Below are positions 20,001 through 26,119 of a stretch of DNA of 64,000 nucleotides, piece after piece (the first letter of the stretch is position 1; each line of letters opens with the position of its first letter). The notes under the pieces were generated by a model. The model saw nothing but the letters and a program-made list of their open reading frames with translations, made no database searches and was not told the origin of the DNA. Both the position numbers and the translations under genes were made by a program. The stretch comes from Hafnia alvei (lineage in GTDB: Bacteria; Pseudomonadota; Gammaproteobacteria; Enterobacterales; Enterobacteriaceae). Location of the stretch: contig NZ_OZ061315.1 in the NCBI RefSeq assembly GCF_964063325.1, positions 2,976,001-3,040,000 on the forward strand. Direction: 5' to 3'.

Positions 20001-23000
20001 TACCGGCAATATCGCCAGCGGTCACCTTGATGACCTGATTACCATTTTGCAGCGCCTGCAAATCGGCCTGAGGAACCACCACTTTCCAGTTACCATTCGC
20101 ATCAACGGTGCCGGTATAGTCATGGCCATTTAAATTCAGAGTGATGGTTTGTCCTGCGCCCGTGATCCCCGTTTTACCCGTAATCGTTTGTGCGCTCTGT
20201 GCTTCGCTGGCGTTAAGCACGCCATCACCAAACGGCACATTGATCGTTGGGTTTGGCAAGGTATGCGTGAGCACATTGAGATCGTGCGTTGCACTGACCG
20301 AATTACCTTCTTTGTCTTTCACGGTGGCGGTTACGGTGGCGACGCCGTCTTGCAGCGCTTTTAGGTCAACGCTGCTGACCGAAGCCTGCCAACGTCCATC
20401 CGCACCGACGGTCGCCTGATAGGTTTTGCCATTTAGCAAGACGCTAACGGAGCTGCCAGCACTCACGTTAGTCGTGGTGCCGGTAATATTGAGTGAGCCA
20501 TTGCTTTCGGCAACGTTGAGATAGTCATCGCCGGCAATAATCGAAATCGCAATACTGCCGTGCGAAGTATCAGTATCAACGTTGAAACTGAATTTGCCGT
20601 TAACGGTTTGTCCCGCCAAGTCGGTAACGCTGACATTACCATTGGCAAGACCTTCAGGTAATTTTTCCAGATCGGCGGATGGGATCGTCAGGCTCCACGA
20701 GCCGTTGGAGAGCACATGCGTGGTGTAGGTTTGCCCGTTGAGCGTTACCGTAATCGTGCTGCCGGTTTCGGCATTGGTGGTGGTGCCTTTGAGCACCTGA
20801 GCGGTTTGGGCCTCGCTGTTATCCAGCGTGCCGTCACCGGCAAAGGTGGAAACGGTTACCGTTGGCAGAAGATTTTTCACCGCGAAACTATGGCTGCTGC
20901 TGGTGCTATTGCCCGCGCTGTCGGTCAGCGTAGCGGTAATCGTGTGATTACCATTGGTCAGCGGCGCGAGATCGTTGGCCGGAACGTTAACGCTCCAGCG
21001 GCCATCAGCCCCTACGGTGGCGCTGTAATGCTTACCGTTGATCAGCACATCGACCAGTTTGCCTTGTTCAGAAACAGAGGCTGTTCCTGACACGGCCTGT
21101 ACTGTTTTTTGTTCGCTGGCATTGAGCACATCATCACCCGCGAATACGCCAATCGACAATTGCGGCGCAATGGTATCAACGCTAAAGCTGCCGTTTATCT
21201 TGCCATTGTTGCCTGCCACATCGGTGGCAGATACTTGATACGACAGCGAGCCCTGCGGGAAACCGTGCAAATCGCTGACCGGAACCGATACTTGCCAATT
21301 ACCTTGCGCATCAACGACGGCGTTATAGACTTTCCCCCCAAGGGTGATCGTCACCGTTTGCGCCCCGTGGATGCCTGAAGTTCCGTTCAGAGTCTGAACC
21401 TTGCCCGACTCCTGCAAATTCAAAATACCGTCGGTGAACGGCGTATCAATGGTTGGCGCAGGTAACTCATGCGTCAACACGTTGAGCGTATGTTGGCTAG
21501 AAACCACCTTGCCCAGTGAATCCGTCACCGACGCCGTGATCTTGGTGGCACCATCAGCCAGCAGCGCGAGATCGGCTGGCGGTACACTGACGGTCCAATT
21601 TCCAGCGATACCGACCGTGGCACCATAGGTTTTACCGTTGAGAAGCACTGTGACATGGGCTCCAGCGCTGACACCCACGGTAGTACCGTTGATTGCCAGC
21701 GGCTGCTGTGCCTCGCTGGCGCTTAAGTAATCGTCGCTAGAAACAATGGAAATAGCGATGGATGAGTTGTCACCCGAGGCTTTAAAGCTATGGCTACTAT
21801 TCGCCGTTTGATTCGCCAAATCGGTAACGCTAACGCTAAAACTATGGTTGCCCACCGACAGCGAACTTAAATCGCTAGAAGGAATAGTGACTTTCCAAGA
21901 GCCATCAGATTGCACGGTGGCGAGATAGGTTTTGCCATTGTCGAGTTTGATGGTGACCACGCGCCCGGCTTCAACGTTGAGCGTGCTTCCGCTGAGTACT
22001 TGGGCAGTTTTTGCCTCCGCGCCGCTCAAGGTGTCATCACCGGCGAATTGTGCAACGCTGATCGCTGGCGTAGTGGTTTTTACATCAAACTGTTCAGTCT
22101 TGGTGCTGGTGTTGCCATATTTATCGGTAATAGAAACCAATAGATTGTTCTGACCCTGCGGCAGATGCTGTAGATCCCCGCTGGTGACGCCAATGCTCCA
22201 CGTACCATCAGCCCCGACCACCGCCGTGTAGCTTTTCCCGTTTAACGTGAGCGTAACTTTTTGGCCGGCATTATCTGCGCTGGTTTTCCCGCTCAGGCTC
22301 TGAGTTAGCGTACTCTCTAACTTGCTCAGAACATTGTCGCCCGCAAAGGCATTGAGCGTTAAATCCGGCAGTGCCGTTTTGACGTTGACCACCAGCTGTG
22401 TGGTGGTGCTGTGGCCTGCGCTGTTGGTCAAGCTGGCGCTGATATTCAGGCTGCCCTGTGGCAACGCCTGCAAATCGGCGGTTGGAATATTGATACTCCA
22501 ATTCCCATCTTTGCCCACGATCCCAGTGTAGGTTTTACCACCAAGGGTGATCGTCACCGTGCGCCCCGCATTCGAGGCCGTGGTGCTGCCGCTTAACACT
22601 TGGCTGGCTAAGCTTTCGTTGTGGTTAAGAATGTTATCGCCCGCAAAAGCGTTCACTTTTAGGGTTGGATTTCCCGTCAATGTGGTGTCGACATTGAACT
22701 GCTCGGTCTTGGTGTTGGTGTTGCCGTATTTATCGGTGATGGAGACCGATAACGTATTCTTGCCCTGCGACAGGTGCTGTAGATCACCGCTGCTGACACC
22801 AATACTCCACGTGCCGTCTGCCCCAACCACGGCGGAATAGGTTTTCCCGTTTAGGGTGAGCGTGACTTTTTGGCCGGCGTTAGACGCGCTGGTTTTCCCA
22901 CTCAGGCTCTGAGTGACCGTGCTCTCCTGCTGGTTCAGGATATTATCGCCCGCAAACGCATTGAGGGTGAGATCAGGCAGCGCCGTTTTGACGTTAACCA

Positions 23001-23889
23001 CCAGCTTGGTCGTGGTGCTGTGGCCTGCACTGTTGGTCAAGGTGGCGCTAATATTCAGGCTACCCTGCGGCAGAGCCTGCAAATCGGCGGTTGGAATATT
23101 GATACTCCAACTCCCATCTTTGCCCACAATGCCAATGTAAGTTTTCCCGCCAAGGGTGATCGTCACCGTGCGCCCCGCATTCGAGGCCGTGGTGCTGCCG
23201 CTTAGCACTTGATTGGCTAAGCTTTCGTTGTGGTTAAGCACGTTATCGCCCGCAAAGGCGTTCACTTTTAAGGTTGGATTGGTTGTTCCTCCATTGCCAT
23301 TACCATTGCCGCCGTTGCCATTGCCATTGCCATTGCCATTTCCATTGCCATTTCCACCATTTCCATTTCCTGAGCTGCTGTCTCCATGCCCTCCGCCTCC
23401 CCCACCTGCGGCCAGTGCAATACCGCCGCCGATAGCTAATGCCCCGAGAACTCCGCCAATCACGCCAGCAGAGATACCATCATGCCCAACTAACGTCGTG
23501 ATCCCGTCACCCAGCGTCTCATAAGTCGGGATCACTGTTTGCGCGGTAGAAGAACCTGCCATGTCTGCAAATGGGAAAATGGCATGGTGTGTCGTTTTGC
23601 CATCGTCGAAAACGAGTTCGCTGTGCTCACCGTGCTCATCGAGAAAGAAAAAGCGTTGATAGCGCACGGTCGATCCATCTTTCATGTGGACAATCAAATC
23701 ATTGCCCTGCCGCTCATAGCTGGCCACTAAGGAAGAGTCACCGTGGATTTTCACCACGCTAGACTCTGTCAACGTCACTACTCGATTTCCTTGAGCATAC
23801 TGAGCAATTTGTTTCCCATTGGAACGAGTAACAATATCAACGCTTCCTGAACCAGCAGATACGCCAGAAGATAAATTTGACTGTGCCAT
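11062..23889 (-). CDS. giant BapA-like biofilm adhesin secreted by type I system
   Basis: This is a protein of about 4275 residues. The N-terminal ~205 residues form a BapA-type prefix (VVKIHGDSSLVASYERQGNDLIVHMKDG), a hydrophobic helix (GVIGGVLGALAIGGGIALAA) and a Gly-Asn linker. About 38 Ig-like repeats of 90-105 residues follow. A typical repeat reads FAGDNxLNxxE, then LSGTT, VTVTLNGKTYTATV, GxWSVxVP, DLxxLxDG, VTDxAGN. The last ~200 residues hold an RTX-like GGAGTDTLVL and a C-terminal type I secretion region. I noticed no cysteine. The exporter genes lie just downstream. ATG 23889 is chosen because AAGGAG lies five bases before it; a start at 23904 is also open. It would be exported to the surface and mediate cell-cell and surface adhesion. 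No LapD or LapG gene is in the window, so release control is unknown. Confidence 0.93.
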   Translation of the reverse strand: MAQSNLSSGVSAGSGSVDIVTRSNGKQIAQYAQGNRVVTLTESSVVKIHGDSSLVASYERQGNDLIVHMKDGSTVRYQRFFFLDEHGEHSELVFDDGKTTHHAIFPFADMAGSSTAQTVIPTYETLGDGITTLVGHDGISAGVIGGVLGALAIGGGIALAAGGGGGGHGDSSSGNGNGGNGNGNGNGNGNGNGGNGNGNGGTTNPTLKVNAFAGDNVLNHNESLANQVLSGSTTASNAGRTVTITLGGKTYIGIVGKDGSWSINIPTADLQALPQGSLNISATLTNSAGHSTTTKLVVNVKTALPDLTLNAFAGDNILNQQESTVTQSLSGKTSASNAGQKVTLTLNGKTYSAVVGADGTWSIGVSSGDLQHLSQGKNTLSVSITDKYGNTNTKTEQFNVDTTLTGNPTLKVNAFAGDNILNHNESLASQVLSGSTTASNAGRTVTITLGGKTYTGIVGKDGNWSINIPTADLQALPQGSLNISASLTNSAGHSTTTQLVVNVKTALPDLTLNAFAGDNVLSKLESTLTQSLSGKTSADNAGQKVTLTLNGKSYTAVVGADGTWSIGVTSGDLQHLPQGQNNLLVSITDKYGNTSTKTEQFDVKTTTPAISVAQFAGDDTLSGAEAKTAQVLSGSTLNVEAGRVVTIKLDNGKTYLATVQSDGSWKVTIPSSDLSSLSVGNHSFSVSVTDLANQTANSSHSFKASGDNSSIAISIVSSDDYLSASEAQQPLAINGTTVGVSAGAHVTVLLNGKTYGATVGIAGNWTVSVPPADLALLADGATKITASVTDSLGKVVSSQHTLNVLTHELPAPTIDTPFTDGILNLQESGKVQTLNGTSGIHGAQTVTITLGGKVYNAVVDAQGNWQVSVPVSDLHGFPQGSLSYQVSATDVAGNNGKINGSFSVDTIAPQLSIGVFAGDDVLNASEQKTVQAVSGTASVSEQGKLVDVLINGKHYSATVGADGRWSVNVPANDLAPLTNGNHTITATLTDSAGNSTSSSHSFAVKNLLPTVTVSTFAGDGTLDNSEAQTAQVLKGTTTNAETGSTITVTLNGQTYTTHVLSNGSWSLTIPSADLEKLPEGLANGNVSVTDLAGQTVNGKFSFNVDTDTSHGSIAISIIAGDDYLNVAESNGSLNITGTTTNVSAGSSVSVLLNGKTYQATVGADGRWQASVSSVDLKALQDGVATVTATVKDKEGNSVSATHDLNVLTHTLPNPTINVPFGDGVLNASEAQSAQTITGKTGITGAGQTITLNLNGHDYTGTVDANGNWKVVVPQADLQALQNGNQVIKVTAGDIAGNQIGGSLTASVDTVAPVITINNFAGDNRLNIQEATQAQTLSGTAVGAEAGQKVTIVLNGKTYTATVDASGNWTTSIPSTDLKALSNGDTTISVSVTDKAGNGASLQETILVDSDPKFAPLLSVNVFAGNDVLDGTERQNLQTVTGKAMYVEAGQVVTVTIGGSSYTGTVKADGSWSVNIPAGALSGLNNGSYTLDVKVSDVSGNSAQASHDFTVNTTASALTVSPLTGDNLVNSAEVASGLVVNGTSVNIPVGGKIEVTLNGVTYNTTIQAGGVWSVTVPAAAAKAIPDGTATLTVSGLDNAGNPVTSSQNFEIITHTAPHPTLNAPFGDGYLNAAEAGSNQQLSGTTGVAGAGQQVTVNFGGKNYTATVDAQGNWTVNIPSGDFTNLKDGPQTITVTATDAVGNSNNISGSAQIDKTLPVLTIDPITGDNVINAAESHSPIVISGTAPVGDSGQTVVVKVVVNGATYTANVNPDGTWSLTLPAGALNGVSDGNILFNASLTDAAGNTGSINQVVKLDASAANQPTIHIGTVSGDDYINATEINAPLTISGTSTNVEANQIVTITLNGKTYTTTVNADGSWSYNVPIADVKQLPDGIDGINVSVSDTSGNPATDSHNVTVIAQPADLPTIHVNTVAGDNVINAKEAQSDLQITGTTTHVTNGQTVTVTLGGKTYTGSVDANGLWSVTVPAADVQKLDQGSQNIVANVNDVAKNPASDTHAVQVDTQAPLLSIDLFVTDNVLNYAEALVSQILSGKTDAGQTVSVTINNKTVQVTADGNGIWKLTVSAGDLQALPDGTNTITVTATDSAGNTTSKDLSLNVGTHLLPTLTLDTPFVDGILSIAESAAGGVLTGTSTHLLQGTQITITIGSGVNSVQIIGSVGLNGIWSIPVSGHLLDTLLDGKAAINVTATDIYGNVGSATGQLDVLTHLEPTATLTLPLFGDNVLNNAEALLGQTLTGNSGLLGAGQTVYITLDGNKYVGAVDANGNWTVQLPSNVLGALSDTSHTLSVTLTDRAGNTETSSSANFTAKVTLPIPTLDTPFGDGILNFVDSQTATSLHGLSGLTTNVGVSVIVNINGTPVNAIVNPNGSWTLPLDVGTLQGLPDGTWSLSVTVKDAAGNVVTSPTQTAEVLTHVVPLPTINLPFGDGLLSIAEAGTSQTLTGSTGITGAGQIVKVTVGGQILDALVTDDGKWTLSVPSNVLVTVGNGSKLIHVEVTDHAGNVGSIDGSYIASLTPPNPTIGTLFNDGLLNIGEANDTLTLKGTTGSSGLNQQVKLSIDIGGTIYTGVVDASGNWTITLPPKALLGIGNGDHQITLTAQDAAGNSTTITPAPTFTAYLTPPSVTLDTPFGDGALSISESGITQTLHGSLTLNNSTVAGSVVTVTINNHDFTATINPGGTSWTLDLQPGDMTAINLGSGLQDIKVTVTDVGLNTNSSTGQALIALTPPTITVNTNFITDGVIDYADLHASQTISGGSTGLSVGQSITVNIGGKPFTTTVNGDGSWSYTLKITDLVDIPNGSLVVTATDAAGNPAESLPTIYVVNPLAAVPVLTIDPISVDNLLGSSDLASGTVTVSGHSSGLSPLSTLQVTISGTPPFSIPVVIGVDGSWQITAPGSVFSEGDHTITANVTLGLPLLTANLDVTVDLTAPTLTIDAFAGNNILNASEAAVPQTLSGTASVTEIGQNVQITLNNKTYSAAVVTDGAGGAKWSVIIPVTDMAALGQSSPIIVATLADKAGNSVEVDRPILVDTTIPLVSINPLSIGGVINSLLNTVNIGAGILLNGSAEPNSSVTIKVGTLAGVTVLTDNDGKWSLNVAKVDLQGLTDGPQVITVTSTDSAGNVSVPVNVGLNVALNPGLGDTLNTLIGGDGVLNLAESLLTQTLTGTVSGNYTGATVSATILGQTYTVSVGNNGKWSINIDPSRWLLATGKTLDFDLVLTDANGNIVHTPVHVDLALTDLPLIQNVVAIGDGFLNQLESTANNVVTGTIGNMVTGTTVAVQLGIGTYQTTVNANGTWSATIPQNVLAGLQDGSVKVVIIATDPAGNVVTSSTNLNVITHNLPTVVLDPLFGDGVLSLTEALAGGLTIGGSTSGMVGQTLKVLIGGSQVATAVVGANGKWSIAVTPQILDILEGVVGGNVTVEVKGNDIAGNPVDQSVGLKLDLTPPVLSGISLFGDGLLNAVDATTNQLITGTATGAPLGSTVNVLIGGKTFTGVTLANGTFSIALTPANLAQLPDGSLTATVTVTTPSGNTSSTTAGVKVGLTNLPTITLDPLLSGDGFLNKAESLVDQVISGKVTNLTSGTVNITVNGTPLTATINPNGTWSATLKAGLLSGLPDGPLNINVSVTDAVGNTSSLPTILTTLTHNLPTITLGSLFGDSVLSVGDLLTSQLISGTTTNLAGGSLTLTLGSKTYTVPVGSGGAWSLSISPLDLKALLDGSLTVGVTAKDAAGNPASANGILSVVTHALPTLTIGSVFGDGGLNITDLASAQVISGTSTNAQGSQLTVTLGGKSYLTTVGNDGSWSINVPKTDLSLLGDGSLGVNVSLTNPIGNTVSAGGSLNVITHQPTVGITSGIFGDGILNIAESGVSQLLTGTVTSALPGAKVVVTVGTIDYQATVNANGTWSLNLTSTQLKLLTDGPLHIGVKVTDVVGNTNSTGVDVGVKLAQPLLGLNIVTLPPLTDLLFGGKLLVITGTSQNLQNGAAVHVSLLNDTLSANTTVDGNGNWSASLNLTLNLLQLLLLNKVVNLSAHDSAGNGVVVNVGLDGHIIDITPTSAPAPAMMMAMSLDDVAASQSDSQDHLSQSHSATSLDDSAATSTSGTFTIGGVTIDLADGTHSSGGSVTGSAGGDKVHVSDLGFTHIDGGAGTDTLVLDGSNLNLDLTSLGLKVEHIEIFDLGKTGNNSITLDLKEALNVTDKPQDDLLIKGSIGDRVNLVHGQGDIWDVSGQREVNGVTYDVYHNSSTGSSTLGDVLIQQGLHVNLM
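22062..23280 (-). repeat. 609-base duplication of two adhesin repeats
   Basis: The first two Ig-like repeats (NPTLKVNAFAGDNVLNHNES and LPDLTLNAFAGDNILNQQES) are almost identical to the third and fourth (NPTLKVNAFAGDNILNHNES and LPDLTLNAFAGDNVLSKLES). The period is 609 bases (203 residues), measured between equivalent GTTGGAT positions near 23276 and 22667. The other repeats are much more divergent, so this pair was copied recently. Confidence 0.85.
23284..23370 (-). repeat. hexanucleotide microsatellite coding a Gly-Asn linker
   Basis: Repeats of CCATTG and CCATTT (Asn-Gly or Gly-Asn on the coding strand) encode the flexible linker between the adhesin prefix and the first Ig-like repeat. The unit is a multiple of three, so slippage would change linker length without breaking the frame. 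Confidence 0.8.
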
Positions 23890-24320
23890 AACCACTCCTT
23901 TCAATCACTTTGCTGTGTATAAAGCGCGCCTGAACGCAGCGCAAACTTAGCCGCAGCCCAGCTGATAAGCCGTGCTGTGAAATCATTGACCTGGTTAAAA
24001 AACTTAAAAACAGAGAATCGAAACGTGTAGATACTTTCTAAATTATAAATTCTTACTTAGAAATATATAAACAACGATTGATATTAAGGCAATTGGATAT
24101 TTACATAAATTTAACTGCATCTCACACTTTAGACACAATCCAGCGATATCCCATTGAGCGGATTTTTTATGAAAAAAATTATTACCAGTAAATACATGAC
24201 GTTAAAAGTAAATTTTCATGACGAAAAATAAAATGTTTAATGTTAATGATTAGTAATTTTATTCATTCATAAAATCCATCATTAGCCGCACTAATCATAA
24301 TTTCTAATTATTTGTTATCG
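23890..24320. promoter_or_regulatory. AT-rich control region between the adhesin and cecR
   Basis: These ~430 bases hold no gene. Bases 24010-24310 are strongly AT-rich with many A and T tracts, in contrast to the flanking genes. This is what one expects of the regulated promoter of a large adhesin and of DNA silenced by H-NS, but no individual operator can be named from the sequence. Confidence 0.45.
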
Positions 24321-24323
24321 GTC

Positions 24324-24375
24324 TTTACAGCCATATCTTTAACGCCTAAAGTTAATCAATCATATGATTAACTTT
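24324..24375 (+). promoter_or_regulatory. cecR promoter with overlapping palindromic operator
   Basis: A -35 TTTACA (24324-24329), a 17-base spacer and a -10 TAAAGT (24347-24352) form a good sigma-70 promoter. A perfect inverted repeat AAAGTTAATCA-6 bases-TGATTAACTTT (24348-24375) covers the -10 and extends to 10 bases before the cecR ATG. TetR-family regulators bind such palindromes as dimers, so this is the probable site for CecR self-repression and control of the ybhGFSR operon. Confidence 0.75.
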
Positions 24376-24385
24376 ATAGCTTGAA

Positions 24386-25117
24386 ATGAAACCATCGACA
24401 AAGCCATCAGATTCGCCGATGACTTCTCGCGGCGAACAGGCAAAGCAAGCACTGATAGACTCCGCCGTTGCCTTGTTTGGTGAACGGGGCTTGGAAGGCG
24501 CAACGACGCGCGATATCGCTTTAAAAGCGGGGCAAAACATTGCCGCGATTACCTACTATTTTCAGTCCAAAGAGGGGCTTTATCTCGCCGTCGCTCGTTG
24601 GATCAGCGACTTTATCCGTCAGGCTTTTGCCCCCCTACAGCAAGAGTGTTCATTATTTCTTTTGCAGAAAGACCCCAAACCTGATGCGTATTTAGCTTTC
24701 ATTCATCGAGGGCTTGCTATCTTCTGCCACCTGATGACACAGCCAGAAACGCTGCACCTCAGCCAAATTATGTCACGTGAACAGCTGGCGCCCACGGCCG
24801 CCTATCCGCTGATTCACCAACAGTGCATCGCGCCACTGCATCGTCTCATGACACAGTTGGTCGCGGGTTACAGTGGACTCCCTGCGGATAGCGCAGTGAC
24901 AACGCTGCATACCCACGCCCTGTTAGGCGAAGTGCTGGCTTTTCGTATGGCACGTGAAACGATCCGCATTCAGGCTGGATGGGAGTCAATCGGCCCCGAA
25001 CAGGCCGACCTGATTAACCAAGTTTTACAACAACATATTGATTTACTTCTGAACGGATTGCGTATGACTTATTCGTCAACGGCGCAATCGACTACGGATG
25101 GGATGAGTGATGAATAA
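24386..25117 (+). CDS. cecR: TetR-family regulator CecR
   Basis: This is a 243-residue TetR repressor. The N-terminal helix-turn-helix runs through residues ~15-60 (GEQAKQALIDSAVALFGERG, GATTRDIALKAGQNIAAITYYF), closely matching E. coli CecR (YbiH). The C-terminal ligand domain includes MSREQLAPTAAYPLIHQQCI and LHTHALLGEVLAFRMARETI, also shared with CecR. In E. coli CecR controls genes affecting sensitivity to cefoperazone and chloramphenicol, including ybhG and rhlE. The stop overlaps the ybhG start by eight bases, so the two are translationally coupled. ATG 24386 has only a weak ribosome binding site; ATG 24419 is an alternative, but the match to the HTH leaves either possible. Confidence 0.93.
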   Translation: MKPSTKPSDSPMTSRGEQAKQALIDSAVALFGERGLEGATTRDIALKAGQNIAAITYYFQSKEGLYLAVARWISDFIRQAFAPLQQECSLFLLQKDPKPDAYLAFIHRGLAIFCHLMTQPETLHLSQIMSREQLAPTAAYPLIHQQCIAPLHRLMTQLVAGYSGLPADSAVTTLHTHALLGEVLAFRMARETIRIQAGWESIGPEQADLINQVLQQHIDLLLNGLRMTYSSTAQSTTDGMSDE

Positions 25118-26108
25118 CAAAAAACTCGTTGGAATCGTTGCTGTTTTAGTGATTATCGCGTTGGCGATTGGCAGCATTTATTACTACCGCAGCCAAGAAG
25201 AACGGGGGTTAACGCTGTACGGCAACGTTGATATTCGTACCGTTAACCTTGGTTTTCGGGTAAGTGGTCGCTTAGCTTCACTGGCCGTAGATGAAGGCGA
25301 CGCCGTCGCCCCTGGCGCGCTATTAGGAAAGCTCGATGACGCCCCGTTCATTAACTCGCTTAATGAAGCCAAGGCCAATGTGGCCGCCGCTCAGGCTCAG
25401 CTGGATTTGTTGCTAGCAGGATATCGTTCAGAAGAAATTGCCCAAGCACGCGCTGCCGTGGCGCAACAACAGGCGGCGTTCAGCTATGCCGACAGCTACT
25501 TAAAGCGTCAGCAAGGCCTATGGGCCAGTAAAGCCACGTCTGCCAATGATTTAGAAGATGCTAAAACCGCACGTAATCAGGCCTTAGCCAATTTGCAGGC
25601 CGCCAAAGATAAACTCTCGCAGTACGAAACCGGCAATCGCCCACAGGAAATCGAACAGGCGCAGGCCGCTTTAGCCCAGGCACAGGCGGCAGCCGATCAG
25701 GCCGAACTGAACCTAAAAGACACCCAACTCTTTGCACCTTCCACCGGCACCGTTCTCACTCGCGCCGTTGAACCCGGCACCATGCTGGCCTCTGGCAGCA
25801 CCGTATTTAGCGTTTCACTCACCCGTCCAGTATGGATCCGCGCCTATGTGAGCGAAGAAAATCTGAACCGTGCGATGCCGGGAACCGAGATTGAAATCTA
25901 CACCGATGGCCGCCCAGATAAGCCTTACCACGGCAAAATCGGCTTTGTTTCGCCAACCGCAGAATTCACACCGAAAAGCGTCGAAACGCCGGAATTACGT
26001 ACCGCGCTGGTCTATCGTCTGCGCGTCATTGTCACCGACGCCGATGACAGCTTGCGTCAGGGCATGCCAGTGACCTTACGTTTTAACGATAACGGAACAA
26101 AACGCTAA
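25110..26108 (+). CDS. ybhG: membrane fusion protein YbhG (HlyD family)
   Basis: This 332-residue periplasmic adaptor has an N-terminal signal-anchor (VAVLVIIALAIGSIYYY). The family-defining sequences GLTLYGNVDIRTVNLGFRVSGR and LAVDEGDAVAPGALLGKLD follow. Two long alanine- and glutamine-rich coiled-coil helices follow (about residues 75-190), then APSTGTVLTRAVEPGTML and YTDGRPDKPYHGKIGFVSPTAEFTPK, almost identical to E. coli YbhG. It should connect the YbhFSR ABC exporter to an outer membrane channel, probably TolC, for drug or cation efflux. The ATG at 25110 lies within the end of cecR; a GTG immediately precedes it. Confidence 0.95.
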   Translation: MNNKKLVGIVAVLVIIALAIGSIYYYRSQEERGLTLYGNVDIRTVNLGFRVSGRLASLAVDEGDAVAPGALLGKLDDAPFINSLNEAKANVAAAQAQLDLLLAGYRSEEIAQARAAVAQQQAAFSYADSYLKRQQGLWASKATSANDLEDAKTARNQALANLQAAKDKLSQYETGNRPQEIEQAQAALAQAQAAADQAELNLKDTQLFAPSTGTVLTRAVEPGTMLASGSTVFSVSLTRPVWIRAYVSEENLNRAMPGTEIEIYTDGRPDKPYHGKIGFVSPTAEFTPKSVETPELRTALVYRLRVIVTDADDSLRQGMPVTLRFNDNGTKR

Positions 26109-26119
26109 GGGATGTGATG

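Noticed and set aside
11134..23762. Many + strand ORFs opposite the giant adhesin
   Set aside because: They are antisense shadows of its repetitive coding sequence, recurring with the repeat period and without start signals.
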